Origin: DAORHV01 sp964434575
GTDB lineage: Bacteria; Patescibacteriota; Gracilibacteria; Peribacterales; Peribacteraceae
Reading direction: 5' to 3'
Assembly: GCA_964434575.1 (NCBI GenBank)
Contig: CAYSWB010000004.1
Coordinates: 50,721-114,720, forward strand
Length of the DNA stretch: 64,000 nucleotides
The notes under the pieces were generated by a model. The model saw only the letters and a program-made list of their open reading frames with translations, was not told where the DNA came from and ran no database searches. Position 1 is the stretch's first letter. Each line of letters opens with the position of its first letter. The position numbers and the translations under genes were made by a program. Positions 8,287 through 15,500 of this stretch are shown piece after piece.

Positions 8287-10001
8287 GTACCCGACGTCCT
8301 TCCGTCGGCTGGCTGATTGCAGGCGCGTATTGCCTGACGTTGCTGGCAGCAACGGTGTGGGTGGCCTACGTGTTCGGCGTGCCGGTTCCGTTCGCAGAAA
8401 CCATGTACTTCACGCGTCTGCTCGAAAACGCGCAGCAGTACGGATACATGGACCTGCGGACGTCTATGCTTGCGATCCGCGAACAACAGGTCTTCTTCCC
8501 GACCATGATGGCCCATCTCACGGGCATCGTTTTCGGCCTGCCGGCGCTCAGCGTCGGAAGCGTCCGGTTATTCACCATGTTGACGCCCGTGTTCGCGTTC
8601 GCGAGCCTCTTTTGCATCCTGCAACTCGCCCGCGCGACCATGCGCCATCGCCCCGAATCCTCGCGGGTGTGGTTTGCCATCTTCGCCGCCACCGCGATCT
8701 TTTCGCTGTCGCATTGGGAAACATGGTCGGCGATGACGTACGCGTTCACCATGGCGGTCGCCCTGTCGTTGTCCGCCCTGACGCTGCTGTCGCTACGCAA
8801 ACATACGGCCACGGTCGTGGCTTCCGCCGCAGCGCTGTGCTTCATCGCATCGTTCACGCTCTCCAGCGGGTTGGCGACGTGGGTGGCCGCGCTGCCGCTC
8901 CTGTGCTGGGCCGACGGAAGGGGAACGCCGCGGTTCAGGCGCGTCGCGGTCATCGCGTGGATGCTGTCCGCCGCGGTGACGTTCGGAATGTTTCTGCTCA
9001 GCTACGTGACGTACGTGCCGGTGCATGCGCCGCAGGAAGGCGGCATTCTGCCGCTCAAATACGTTCTGTACTTTTTCACGCTGCTCGGCTCGCCCGTCGC
9101 CGGCTGGGCTCAGTACTGGACATGGCCTTCTTTCGGCGCCGGTATCGCGGTATCCGCGGCGACGTTGGCGCTTTTGCGCCGCGTGCGGCGTTCGCCCCGC
9201 CGTCAGGAGCTTTTGCCGTGGGTTTCGATCGTGCTGCTGTGCATCGTGACCGCCGCGATGATTACCTTCGGCCGCACGCAGCACGGCTCGGTGACCGCGC
9301 TCAGTTCCCGCTTCACCACACTGTTGTGTCCGCTGCTGGTTTCACTCGGAGCAATCGCCGTCATCGAAGAACTGCAGGGCAAACGTGCCCGGTGGTGGCT
9401 CATCTGCTTCTTCGTTGTACAAGGCTGCTTCTTGGTCGCGGGAGCGCAAAGCCTGCTGAGTCGGCGCATTCACCTGGCCATTGCCGACGGATGCCTGAGA
9501 ACGCACCGCATTTCGTCCGACCACTGCTTAGGACGCCTGACGTTCAATATTCCCGAAGAGGCCCGCATGCGGGCGGAGGCCATGGAGCGGCTGGGAGTAC
9601 TTGAGGAGTTCGTCTTGCCGGCCGATACACCCGTCGGCAAGCGGGTGAAGGACCGCGACGCCGCATGGGTGGATTCCGTGGAGCCGGGGCCCGACACGCC
9701 CGTCCTTGTCACGGGCTGGGCCATTCGGGACGGATGCGCCGCCTGGGACGTGGTCTTCACGGCCGGACCGGAACGGACGCTGGTCGCCTACACGCATGCG
9801 GTCCGGCCGCGATGGGACGCATTCAAAGGCTGCGGAACCTTCTCCGGCTGGTACCTGGAGCTGGATCCCGCGAAGCTTCCGCCGCAGGCGCTCAAGTACC
9901 CCATCGACACATGGGTCTACGACCGCGCATCCGCCTCGCTGATTCCGACCGGGGCGCCGCGGTTTACCATTCAGCCGATGGAAATCCTGTATTCCGGCTG
10001 A
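8283..10001 (+). CDS. Polytopic membrane protein with C-terminal soluble domain
   Basis: 572 residues from the ATG that overlaps the previous stop (ATGA). About ten hydrophobic helices span residues 10-390 (WLIAGAYCLTLLAATVWVAY is the first), followed by a soluble region of about 170 residues with a beta-rich tail (TPVLVTGWAIRDGCAAWDVV). The layout resembles membrane glycosyltransferases or O-antigen-processing proteins, but no signature residue is evident, so no function is assigned. It is in tight order with the sugar genes upstream and the ABC exporter downstream. Confidence 0.75.
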   Translation: MSTRRPSVGWLIAGAYCLTLLAATVWVAYVFGVPVPFAETMYFTRLLENAQQYGYMDLRTSMLAIREQQVFFPTMMAHLTGIVFGLPALSVGSVRLFTMLTPVFAFASLFCILQLARATMRHRPESSRVWFAIFAATAIFSLSHWETWSAMTYAFTMAVALSLSALTLLSLRKHTATVVASAAALCFIASFTLSSGLATWVAALPLLCWADGRGTPRFRRVAVIAWMLSAAVTFGMFLLSYVTYVPVHAPQEGGILPLKYVLYFFTLLGSPVAGWAQYWTWPSFGAGIAVSAATLALLRRVRRSPRRQELLPWVSIVLLCIVTAAMITFGRTQHGSVTALSSRFTTLLCPLLVSLGAIAVIEELQGKRARWWLICFFVVQGCFLVAGAQSLLSRRIHLAIADGCLRTHRISSDHCLGRLTFNIPEEARMRAEAMERLGVLEEFVLPADTPVGKRVKDRDAAWVDSVEPGPDTPVLVTGWAIRDGCAAWDVVFTAGPERTLVAYTHAVRPRWDAFKGCGTFSGWYLELDPAKLPPQALKYPIDTWVYDRASASLIPTGAPRFTIQPMEILYSG

Positions 10002-10008
10002 CACGGGG

Positions 10009-10014
10009 TACAAT
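10009..10014 (+). promoter_or_regulatory. -10 element TACAAT of the ABC exporter gene
   Basis: TACAAT ends 6 nt before the GTG at 10021, in the 19-nt gap after the membrane-protein stop. Leaderless arrangement. Confidence 0.55.
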
Positions 10015-10020
10015 GCCGCC

Positions 10021-11796
10021 GTGCAACCGCGCGCCGAAGCACCGGCCTATTCGAACATCGCCCTCGCGCGCGACTTGTGGCGTTTTCTGAAGCCGAACGC
10101 CGGCGTTTTCACGTTCGTCACGCTGTCCAGACTCGCCGGAGACATCGCCCGGTTGTATCCGCCGCTCGCCGTCGCCGGCATCATTTCGTATTTGGGCAAG
10201 TATCAGGCCGGGGCCGGCATGCCGCTTACTCCGGTATGGCAGGCCATCGCGCTGGCCGGGCTGACATACGCGCTGTTCATCACCTGCCGGCAAACCGCCA
10301 AGATCGTGGGGTTCCGCCTTGCCGAGCGACTCGCGCTGGACGCGCAGCTGGAGACGCTCCGGCACCTGTTCCTGCTGGACATGTCGTGGCACGAGAGGGA
10401 GAACTCTGGCAACAAGCTCAAACGCATGCAAAAGGGCGGCGACAGCATCGCCATCATCCTGCGCATGTGGCTCAACAGCTTCATCGAAGTTTCGGTCAAC
10501 TTCGTCGGCATCACGGTCATTTTGGCGTCGTTCGAGCCGCGTCTGGCGCTGGCGATGCTCGGCTTCATGGCCGTTTACCTTCTGCTGTCGGGCTTCTTCA
10601 CCCGGCGCGCCTCGGCCTTGTCGCACGTCGTCAACGTGCAGGAAGAGGAATTGAGCGGATTGGCGTTCGAGGCCGTCAACAACATCCGCAGCGTGAAGGT
10701 GCTCGGCATGTCCGCGCCGCTGCAGGACAGAATGGAGAAGAAGTCCGATCTGGTGATGTCGGACATCGGCAAGCGCGTGTTCTGGTACCAGTCCCGTGAC
10801 TGGGTGATGGTCATGTATGGCAACGCGTTTTCCCTCACCGTGATCGGCTTCCTGGCCGCCGGCATCGCGGCCGGACGGTATGAAATAGGTCTTCTGGTCC
10901 TGTTCATCGATTACTTCCGCAAAATGTGGGAGAACATCGAAGAACTGGCGCGCGTGGTGCTGGATTTCGTCATCGCGAAATTCAGCGTGATGCGGATGAC
11001 CGAGCTGCTCCGCGAACCCGTCGGCATCGACAGTGAGAAGGGGAAACTGCCGTTCCCGGCCGATTGGAAGGACATCGAGCTGCGCGACGTGTCATTCGGC
11101 TACGGCGAAGACCGCGACGTGCTACGGGGTGTTTCCTTCACCATTCGCAAAGGCGAAAGGATCGGCATCGTGGGCGCTTCGGGCGCTGGAAAATCCACGT
11201 TGTTCAAGCTGTTGCTGAAAGAACAGGAGGGGTACCAGGGCGAGGTGCTTGTCGGAGGCGTGCCGCTGAAGGACGTCAGCCGTACTTCCTACTTCCGGCA
11301 TTCGGCAGTGGTGCTGCAGGACACGGAAGTCTTCAACTTCACGCTGCGCGAGAACATCACGCTTGCCCGCCCCGACGCGGCGGCGGACACGGCGCTGCTG
11401 GACCGCGCCGTCGCCACCGCTCACGTGGCGGATTTCTTGGGCAGGCTTCCGCAGGGCCTGGAAACGGCCATCGGTGAGAAGGGCATCCGGCTATCGGGTG
11501 GGGAGAAACAACGCGTCGGCATCGCGCGGGCCGTCTTCAAGCAGCCCGAGATCCTGTTCCTGGACGAGGCCACGTCGCATTTGGACGTCGAATCCGAGGA
11601 GAAGATCCGCGATTCCCTTCATACGTTCTTTCAGACCGTCACGGCGGTCGTCATCGCGCATCGTCTTTCCACCATCAAGGAAATGGACCGCATTCTGGTA
11701 CTGGAAGATGGCCGGATCGTGGAGCAGGGGACGTTCGACCAGCTGCATGCAAAAAACGGCCGGTTCCGGGAGTTGTGGGATAAACAGAAGTTTTAG
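10021..11796 (+). CDS. ABC exporter half-transporter (MsbA-like)
   Basis: 591 residues from GTG. An exporter-type membrane domain with six predicted helices (about residues 30-320) is fused to an ATPase domain: Walker A GASGAGKST, Q-loop VVLQDTEVF, signature LSGGEKQRVGIARA, Walker B ILFLDEATS and switch His in IAHRLST. Such half-transporters work as homodimers and flip lipids or lipid-linked glycans. As last gene of the sugar cluster it may export the glycan built by its neighbours (inference). Its stop overlaps that of the convergent small gene at 11793 by 4 bp. Confidence 0.9.
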   Translation: MQPRAEAPAYSNIALARDLWRFLKPNAGVFTFVTLSRLAGDIARLYPPLAVAGIISYLGKYQAGAGMPLTPVWQAIALAGLTYALFITCRQTAKIVGFRLAERLALDAQLETLRHLFLLDMSWHERENSGNKLKRMQKGGDSIAIILRMWLNSFIEVSVNFVGITVILASFEPRLALAMLGFMAVYLLLSGFFTRRASALSHVVNVQEEELSGLAFEAVNNIRSVKVLGMSAPLQDRMEKKSDLVMSDIGKRVFWYQSRDWVMVMYGNAFSLTVIGFLAAGIAAGRYEIGLLVLFIDYFRKMWENIEELARVVLDFVIAKFSVMRMTELLREPVGIDSEKGKLPFPADWKDIELRDVSFGYGEDRDVLRGVSFTIRKGERIGIVGASGAGKSTLFKLLLKEQEGYQGEVLVGGVPLKDVSRTSYFRHSAVVLQDTEVFNFTLRENITLARPDAAADTALLDRAVATAHVADFLGRLPQGLETAIGEKGIRLSGGEKQRVGIARAVFKQPEILFLDEATSHLDVESEEKIRDSLHTFFQTVTAVVIAHRLSTIKEMDRILVLEDGRIVEQGTFDQLHAKNGRFRELWDKQKF

Positions 11797-12062
11797 ACCG
11801 TCAGGATGCTGGCGCGATCCTGGAGGCCGATCGAACGGACGATTTCTGCAATGCGTGCCCGGTCGAGCTCGATGACGTAGATGCAGACGCCTTGCTGGCT
11901 GACGGCGATTTCCGATCCCCGCACGCCCGCTTCGAGTAGGCGCTGCACTTTCGGGATCAACTCGCCGGCTTCGTATTTGCTGATGCCGGAGCACGAGCCT
12001 ACCAGGCTGCCGAGCTTGTCAAAGTCATCCCAGTCGTCGATGGCTCCGGAGCGAACTGCCAT
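11793..12062 (-). CDS. Uncharacterised 89-residue protein
   Basis: A small soluble protein with an acidic start (AIDDWDDFDKLGSLVGS) and a C-terminal alpha/beta part (QQGVCIYVIELDRARIAEIV). I do not recognise it. The ATG at 12062 is used because TATACT (minus strand, 12076-12071) ends 8 nt upstream; the TTG at 12071 would overlap that element. It lies between the ABC exporter and the tRNA-Ile gene. Confidence 0.65.
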   Translation of the reverse strand: MAVRSGAIDDWDDFDKLGSLVGSCSGISKYEAGELIPKVQRLLEAGVRGSEIAVSQQGVCIYVIELDRARIAEIVRSIGLQDRASILTV

Positions 12063-12103
12063 AGTGGACAAGTATACTGTGCACGAAAAACTTTCCGCAA
12101 TAG

Positions 12104-12180
12104 TGGTGGGCCAGGGTGGAGTCGAACCACCGACCGCAGGTGTATAAGTCCTGAGCTCTAACCAACTGAGCTACTGGCCC
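12104..12180 (-). tRNA. tRNA-Ile with anticodon UAU, CCA encoded
   Basis: The minus strand folds into a full cloverleaf: acceptor GGGCCAG/CUGGCCC, D-arm GCUC/GAGC, anticodon loop CUUAUAC with anticodon UAU, T-arm GGUGG/CCACC with UUCGACU, discriminator A and encoded CCA. Pair 31-39 is A-A. Bacteria normally read AUA with a CAU tRNA whose C34 is converted to lysidine by TilS; a true UAU isoleucine tRNA is known from few lineages (for example Mycoplasma mobile). Confidence 0.92.
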
Positions 12181-12337
12181 TTGAGACGCATGCTACTACA
12201 CTTTCACCATCGCGTCCCTTTTCGAAAAACGGCCGGCAAGCCGATCTGGGCCAACTCAGCTACTGGGACCCGTACGTCAAAAGACCTACCACCTTCACAC
12301 ACCGTAAAAAGAGCCCCTGCACTCTCGGGAAGCCGAA
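12181..12337. other. Spacer with a tRNA-like remnant
   Basis: No gene seen. Positions 12249-12271 read, on the minus strand, GGGTCCCAGTAGCTGAGTTG, close to the first 20 nt of the tRNA-Ile gene 70 bp away (acceptor strand plus D-arm). It looks like a decayed partial copy. A weak hairpin followed by five T on the minus strand (about 12303-12330) may end rpmA transcription. Confidence 0.4.
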
Positions 12338-12619
12338 CTACTTGGCTGCCTCGACGCTGACCAACGTGGCCATTTCGCGGCTGCGGTTGAATTTCATGAC
12401 CTTCGCCTTGCGGAAAGCGACCTTACCCGGAATGGAAGCATGCAGCGTCCAGTCCTTGGCGGCGTACACGTTCGTACCAGGGCGGTACCAGAAGCCCTTC
12501 TGGCGCACGAGCACTTCTCCGGCATTCACGACTTCGCCCTCGAAGCGCTTTACGCCGCGGCGCTTGGACCGACTATCTCGGCCGTTGCTGGTAGATCCAC
12601 CTGCTTTCTTAGTTGCCAT
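12338..12619 (-). CDS. rpmA: 50S ribosomal protein L27
   Basis: 93 residues. MATKKAGGSTSNGRDSRSKR and GVKRFEGEVVNAGEVLVRQKG are diagnostic of L27, whose N-terminal tail reaches the peptidyl transferase centre. There is no Firmicute-type cleaved N-terminal extension. The central GTNVYAAKDWTLHASIPG is more divergent than in model bacteria. TAGACT (minus strand, 12634-12629) ends 9 nt before the ATG. rplU, the usual partner, is not next to it. Confidence 0.95.
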   Translation of the reverse strand: MATKKAGGSTSNGRDSRSKRRGVKRFEGEVVNAGEVLVRQKGFWYRPGTNVYAAKDWTLHASIPGKVAFRKAKVMKFNRSREMATLVSVEAAK

Positions 12620-12673
12620 AGTGCAAGCAGTCTACAGATCCCAAAATATGGGCACAAGGGGAAAATGGGTACG

Positions 12674-12694
12674 AAAAAACCGCCTCGCGGCGGC
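12674..12694 (-). terminator. Intrinsic terminator of the initiator tRNA gene
   Basis: On the minus strand a GCCGCC/GGCGG stem with a four-base GCGA loop is followed by six T. It lies 20 nt downstream of the tRNA 3' end. Confidence 0.75.
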
Positions 12695-12712
12695 TTTCGT
12701 TGGCTTGCGAAT

Positions 12713-12788
12713 TGGTTGCGGGGACAGGATTCGAACCTGTGACCTCCAGGTTATGAGCCTGGCGAGCTACCAGCTGCTCCACCCCGCG
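12713..12788 (-). tRNA. Initiator tRNA-fMet (CAU), CCA encoded
   Basis: Cloverleaf on the minus strand starting CGCGGGGUGGAGCAGCUGGU. C1 faces A72, the unpaired end typical of formylatable initiator tRNA. The anticodon loop is CUCAUAA. The anticodon stem is CCAGG/CCUGG, so only two of the three canonical G-C pairs next to the loop are kept (position 29-41 is A-U). T-arm CAGGUUCGAAUCCUG, and CCA is encoded. Confidence 0.93.
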
Positions 12789-12832
12789 TCGCGAAGCGCA
12801 GTATCGCGCGGCGCAGCGCAAATTGCAAACCC

Positions 12833-13276
12833 TTACAGCGGCTTCTTCAAATCGTCGATCTTGTCGCGGTTGAACAGGTACAAGCGCCAGTGGTCCAGCA
12901 CCCGGATGTTTCGGAGGTTCTCCTCGTACACGGCTTGTTTCTCTTCCTCCGTCAGTTCGCCGACGGCGGCCACCTGCACGGCTTCGGGCTTCTGGGTAAA
13001 GATGAGCACCTTCTCGCCCGGGTTCAAAAGCCCGATGCTCTCCTTGGCGTACTTGTCTTTGTACTGCGAGGACTTCAGGTATTCGAAGTTCTGGTAGCCG
13101 GCCGTAATCTCTGCCTTCAGCTTAGCGTTGCGCTCCTGCATGGAGATCAGCTGCTGGTCGAACAGCACGTTCTTGTAGTACGACAGCGCCAAGCCGAACG
13201 CCATCAGTCCGACCACGCACAAACCGATGACGATCGTCATTTGCTTCGGAAACGGCGCGGCATCCTTGTACGACAT
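12833..13276 (-). CDS. FtsB/DivIC-like septum formation initiator
   Basis: 147 residues: a short cytoplasmic N terminus, one membrane helix (MTIVIGLCVVGLMAFGLALS, residues about 12-31), a coiled coil (LISMQERNAKLKAEITAGY) and a C-terminal segment with the family-typical YAKESIGLLNPGEKVLIF. These bitopic proteins belong to the FtsL/FtsB division complex. Longer than E. coli FtsB (103). Start set by TATACT (minus strand, 13290-13285), 8 nt upstream. Divergent from murC. Confidence 0.85.
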   Translation of the reverse strand: MSYKDAAPFPKQMTIVIGLCVVGLMAFGLALSYYKNVLFDQQLISMQERNAKLKAEITAGYQNFEYLKSSQYKDKYAKESIGLLNPGEKVLIFTQKPEAVQVAAVGELTEEEKQAVYEENLRNIRVLDHWRLYLFNRDKIDDLKKPL

Positions 13277-13338
13277 GGACCCCAAGTATACGGAGATCGT
13301 TTTGCTGGCGGTAGCCGAGAAAACCCATTGGACGCCGC

Positions 13339-13396
13339 GGAAGCCGGAGAGTCCAGGGAGAAGCCATCGGCGGACTCCCCGGCGTCTCCGGCTTCC
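13339..13396. repeat. Nested inverted repeat between ftsB-like and murC promoters
   Basis: GGAAGCCGGAGA (13339-13350) is exactly inverted as TCTCCGGCTTCC (13385-13396), spacer 34 bp. A second pair GAGTCC (13349-13354) and GGACTC (13372-13377) lies inside. The element sits in the 150-bp divergent promoter region, upstream of both -10 boxes, and is not followed by a T-run. Confidence 0.7.
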
Positions 13397-13426
13397 TTCC
13401 GCTGCGAGAATCAGTATCATCGAATC

Positions 13427-14710
13427 ATGCGCATCTTTTGCAGCGGTATCGGCGGCATCGGACTCTCGGCCTACGCCTCGCACATGAAGGCGGCGGGGCA
13501 CGATGTCTCGGGCAGCGACAAGAACGATTCGCCGCTCATCCAATCGTTGGCGAAGCAGGGGATCCGCGTCTCGCTGAAACAAGACGGCTCCGCGCTACCC
13601 GACGGGCTGGACCTGCTGGTGTATTCCGAAGCCGTTCCGCCGACCGCCCCTGAGCGCGCATTGGCCAAGGAGAGGGGAGTGCGGCAGATTTCGTATTTCG
13701 CTGGTCTCGGCGAAATGACCGCCGGAAAGCGCCTGATCGCGATGTGCGGAACGCACGGCAAATCCTCGACCACGGCCATGGTGTCGCGGCTGCTGATCGA
13801 ATCCGGCTTGGACCCGAACGTTGTGGTGGGTACCAAGCTGCGCGAGCTCGACGGCCGCAACTGGCGCAAGGCGGCCAACGACCTGTGGGCGGTGGAGGCA
13901 TGCGAGTACCGCCGTTCGTTCCATTATCTGTCGCCCAAGATCGTGCTGATGACCAACGCCGACGGCGACCACTACGACGCGTTCAAAGACCTGCCCGACT
14001 ACGAGCAGGCATTCGTGGATTTTCTCAAGAAACTGCCGTCCGACGGCATCGTCATCGCGCACGGTAACGACGCGCAGGTGGTAGGCATCATCAAGAAGGC
14101 CGGCAAGACGTTCATCGACGCCGACACGCAGCCGCTCCTCGCACTCAAAACCCCCGGCCTGCACATGCGCAAGAACGCGCAGCTCGTGCTGGCCCTGGCG
14201 GAGCACCTGGGGCTGGATGCCAAGAAGTCGCAGGACATCGTCTCGCAGTACGCGGGCTCGTGGCGCCGCATGGAAGTGAAGGGCCATGGCGCGAACGGCT
14301 CCCTCATCATCGACGACTACGGCCACCATCCGGTGGAAATCAAAGCAACGCTGCAGGGTGCCAAAGAGGCCTATGCCGGCAAGCGCATCGTTGCCGTCTT
14401 CCAGCCGCATACGAATAACAGAACGCTGGCGCTATGGGACGACTTCGCCGCATCGTTCACGGACGCCGGCCTTGTGGTGGTGCTGCCGGTCTACGACGCC
14501 CGTCCGGAGAAGGACGTCGAACTCGCCGACGTGCCAAAACTCACGGCTGCCATCGCCAAAGCTAGCAACGTGGAGGCGCTGCACGCCCCGACCCTGGAAC
14601 ATGCCGAACACCTGCTGAACGAATCCGTGCTGCGGGAGGACGACGTCGCGGTGGTGCTGGGTGCCGGCGACAGCACGAAGCTGGCGGCGAAACTGGCGGC
14701 CAAAGCCTGA
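13427..14710 (+). CDS. murC: UDP-N-acetylmuramate--L-alanine ligase
   Basis: 427 residues, somewhat short for MurC. The Rossmann start FCSGIGGIGLSAYASHMKA, the ATP P-loop AMCGTHGKSSTTAMV, ACEYRRSFHYLSP and DDYGHHPVEIKATL are Mur-ligase motifs, the latter two typical of MurC/Mpl. It adds L-Ala to UDP-MurNAc in the cytosol, the first step of the peptide stem. Mpl is an alternative, but the length and context favour MurC. TATCAT (13415-13420) ends 6 nt before the ATG. It ends directly against the convergent gene. Confidence 0.88.
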   Translation: MRIFCSGIGGIGLSAYASHMKAAGHDVSGSDKNDSPLIQSLAKQGIRVSLKQDGSALPDGLDLLVYSEAVPPTAPERALAKERGVRQISYFAGLGEMTAGKRLIAMCGTHGKSSTTAMVSRLLIESGLDPNVVVGTKLRELDGRNWRKAANDLWAVEACEYRRSFHYLSPKIVLMTNADGDHYDAFKDLPDYEQAFVDFLKKLPSDGIVIAHGNDAQVVGIIKKAGKTFIDADTQPLLALKTPGLHMRKNAQLVLALAEHLGLDAKKSQDIVSQYAGSWRRMEVKGHGANGSLIIDDYGHHPVEIKATLQGAKEAYAGKRIVAVFQPHTNNRTLALWDDFAASFTDAGLVVVLPVYDARPEKDVELADVPKLTAAIAKASNVEALHAPTLEHAEHLLNESVLREDDVAVVLGAGDSTKLAAKLAAKA

Positions 14711-15415
14711 TTATTTCCGGTTGCCGCGCTCCTTGGCTTCGCGCGCTTCCACGGCACGCTGCAACGAGCGGCGGCTGGGCGCATTGCGTTCCGGGACTTC
14801 GGCTTCTTTCTCGACATCGCAGTTCAGGGTGATCAACTTGGTCACGCGTCCGCCGGCGGTGATTTGCGCGGACTGCGGGGCGGGCTGGTAGCAATTGTCC
14901 GTCTTTCCGATGTAGATGGAATACCGGCCGGCGGGCAGGTTCGTAAACGTCTTGGGGGTTTTACCCGAAAGACGCTTGGGGCCGATGATGCGGAACAGCA
15001 ATCCGGACGGATCGCTCGTGACGCCCAGCTGGCCGAGCTTCGTGTACGAGTACTGGATGAGGAACCGGTAATTGTCGTTGGGATAGATGGTGAACTCGTA
15101 CTGCTGCGCGTCGAGTGTTCGCAGAAGCGCATCGCCGCGGTACACGCTGATTTTGGTGGACATGCCTTCCGGCGGGGCGATGCTCAGGATCATCTGACCC
15201 ATCTCGGAGATGGTGTACGAATAGCTCTTCTCGTCCACTCCGGCGTCCTTGCTCGTGCGCGTGGTGCCGCTGGCGGTCTGCATGGTCCATACTCCCGGCT
15301 TCGTCGGGGTCACCTGGTCGATGCGAATGGTGGCCTGGATGGCGGCGTGCGCGGACGGCACGACGAACATGCCTGCTGCAAAAAAAGCGGACAAAAGAAG
15401 GGATCGGTAGTGCAT
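14711..15415 (-). CDS. Secreted protein with PEGA-like domain, unknown role
   Basis: 234 residues. A clear signal peptide (LLLSAFFAAGMFVVPSAHAA, cleavage after AHA near residue 24). The mature part is beta-rich; FTNLPAGRYSIYIGK near residue 170 resembles PEGA or carboxypeptidase-regulatory repeats. The C terminus is charged (AVEAREAKERGNRK). No enzyme motif is visible. TAGGAT (minus strand, 15427-15422) ends 6 nt before the ATG. Confidence 0.78.
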   Translation of the reverse strand: MHYRSLLLSAFFAAGMFVVPSAHAAIQATIRIDQVTPTKPGVWTMQTASGTTRTSKDAGVDEKSYSYTISEMGQMILSIAPPEGMSTKISVYRGDALLRTLDAQQYEFTIYPNDNYRFLIQYSYTKLGQLGVTSDPSGLLFRIIGPKRLSGKTPKTFTNLPAGRYSIYIGKTDNCYQPAPQSAQITAGGRVTKLITLNCDVEKEAEVPERNAPSRRSLQRAVEAREAKERGNRK

Positions 15416-15500
15416 ACGGTCATCCTAAGGAACACGTTTTGTCGTGTACAGCAAACGTTGTGGACATGCATTCTGCGGGCTTGCGCGGCGCATTAAGGCC

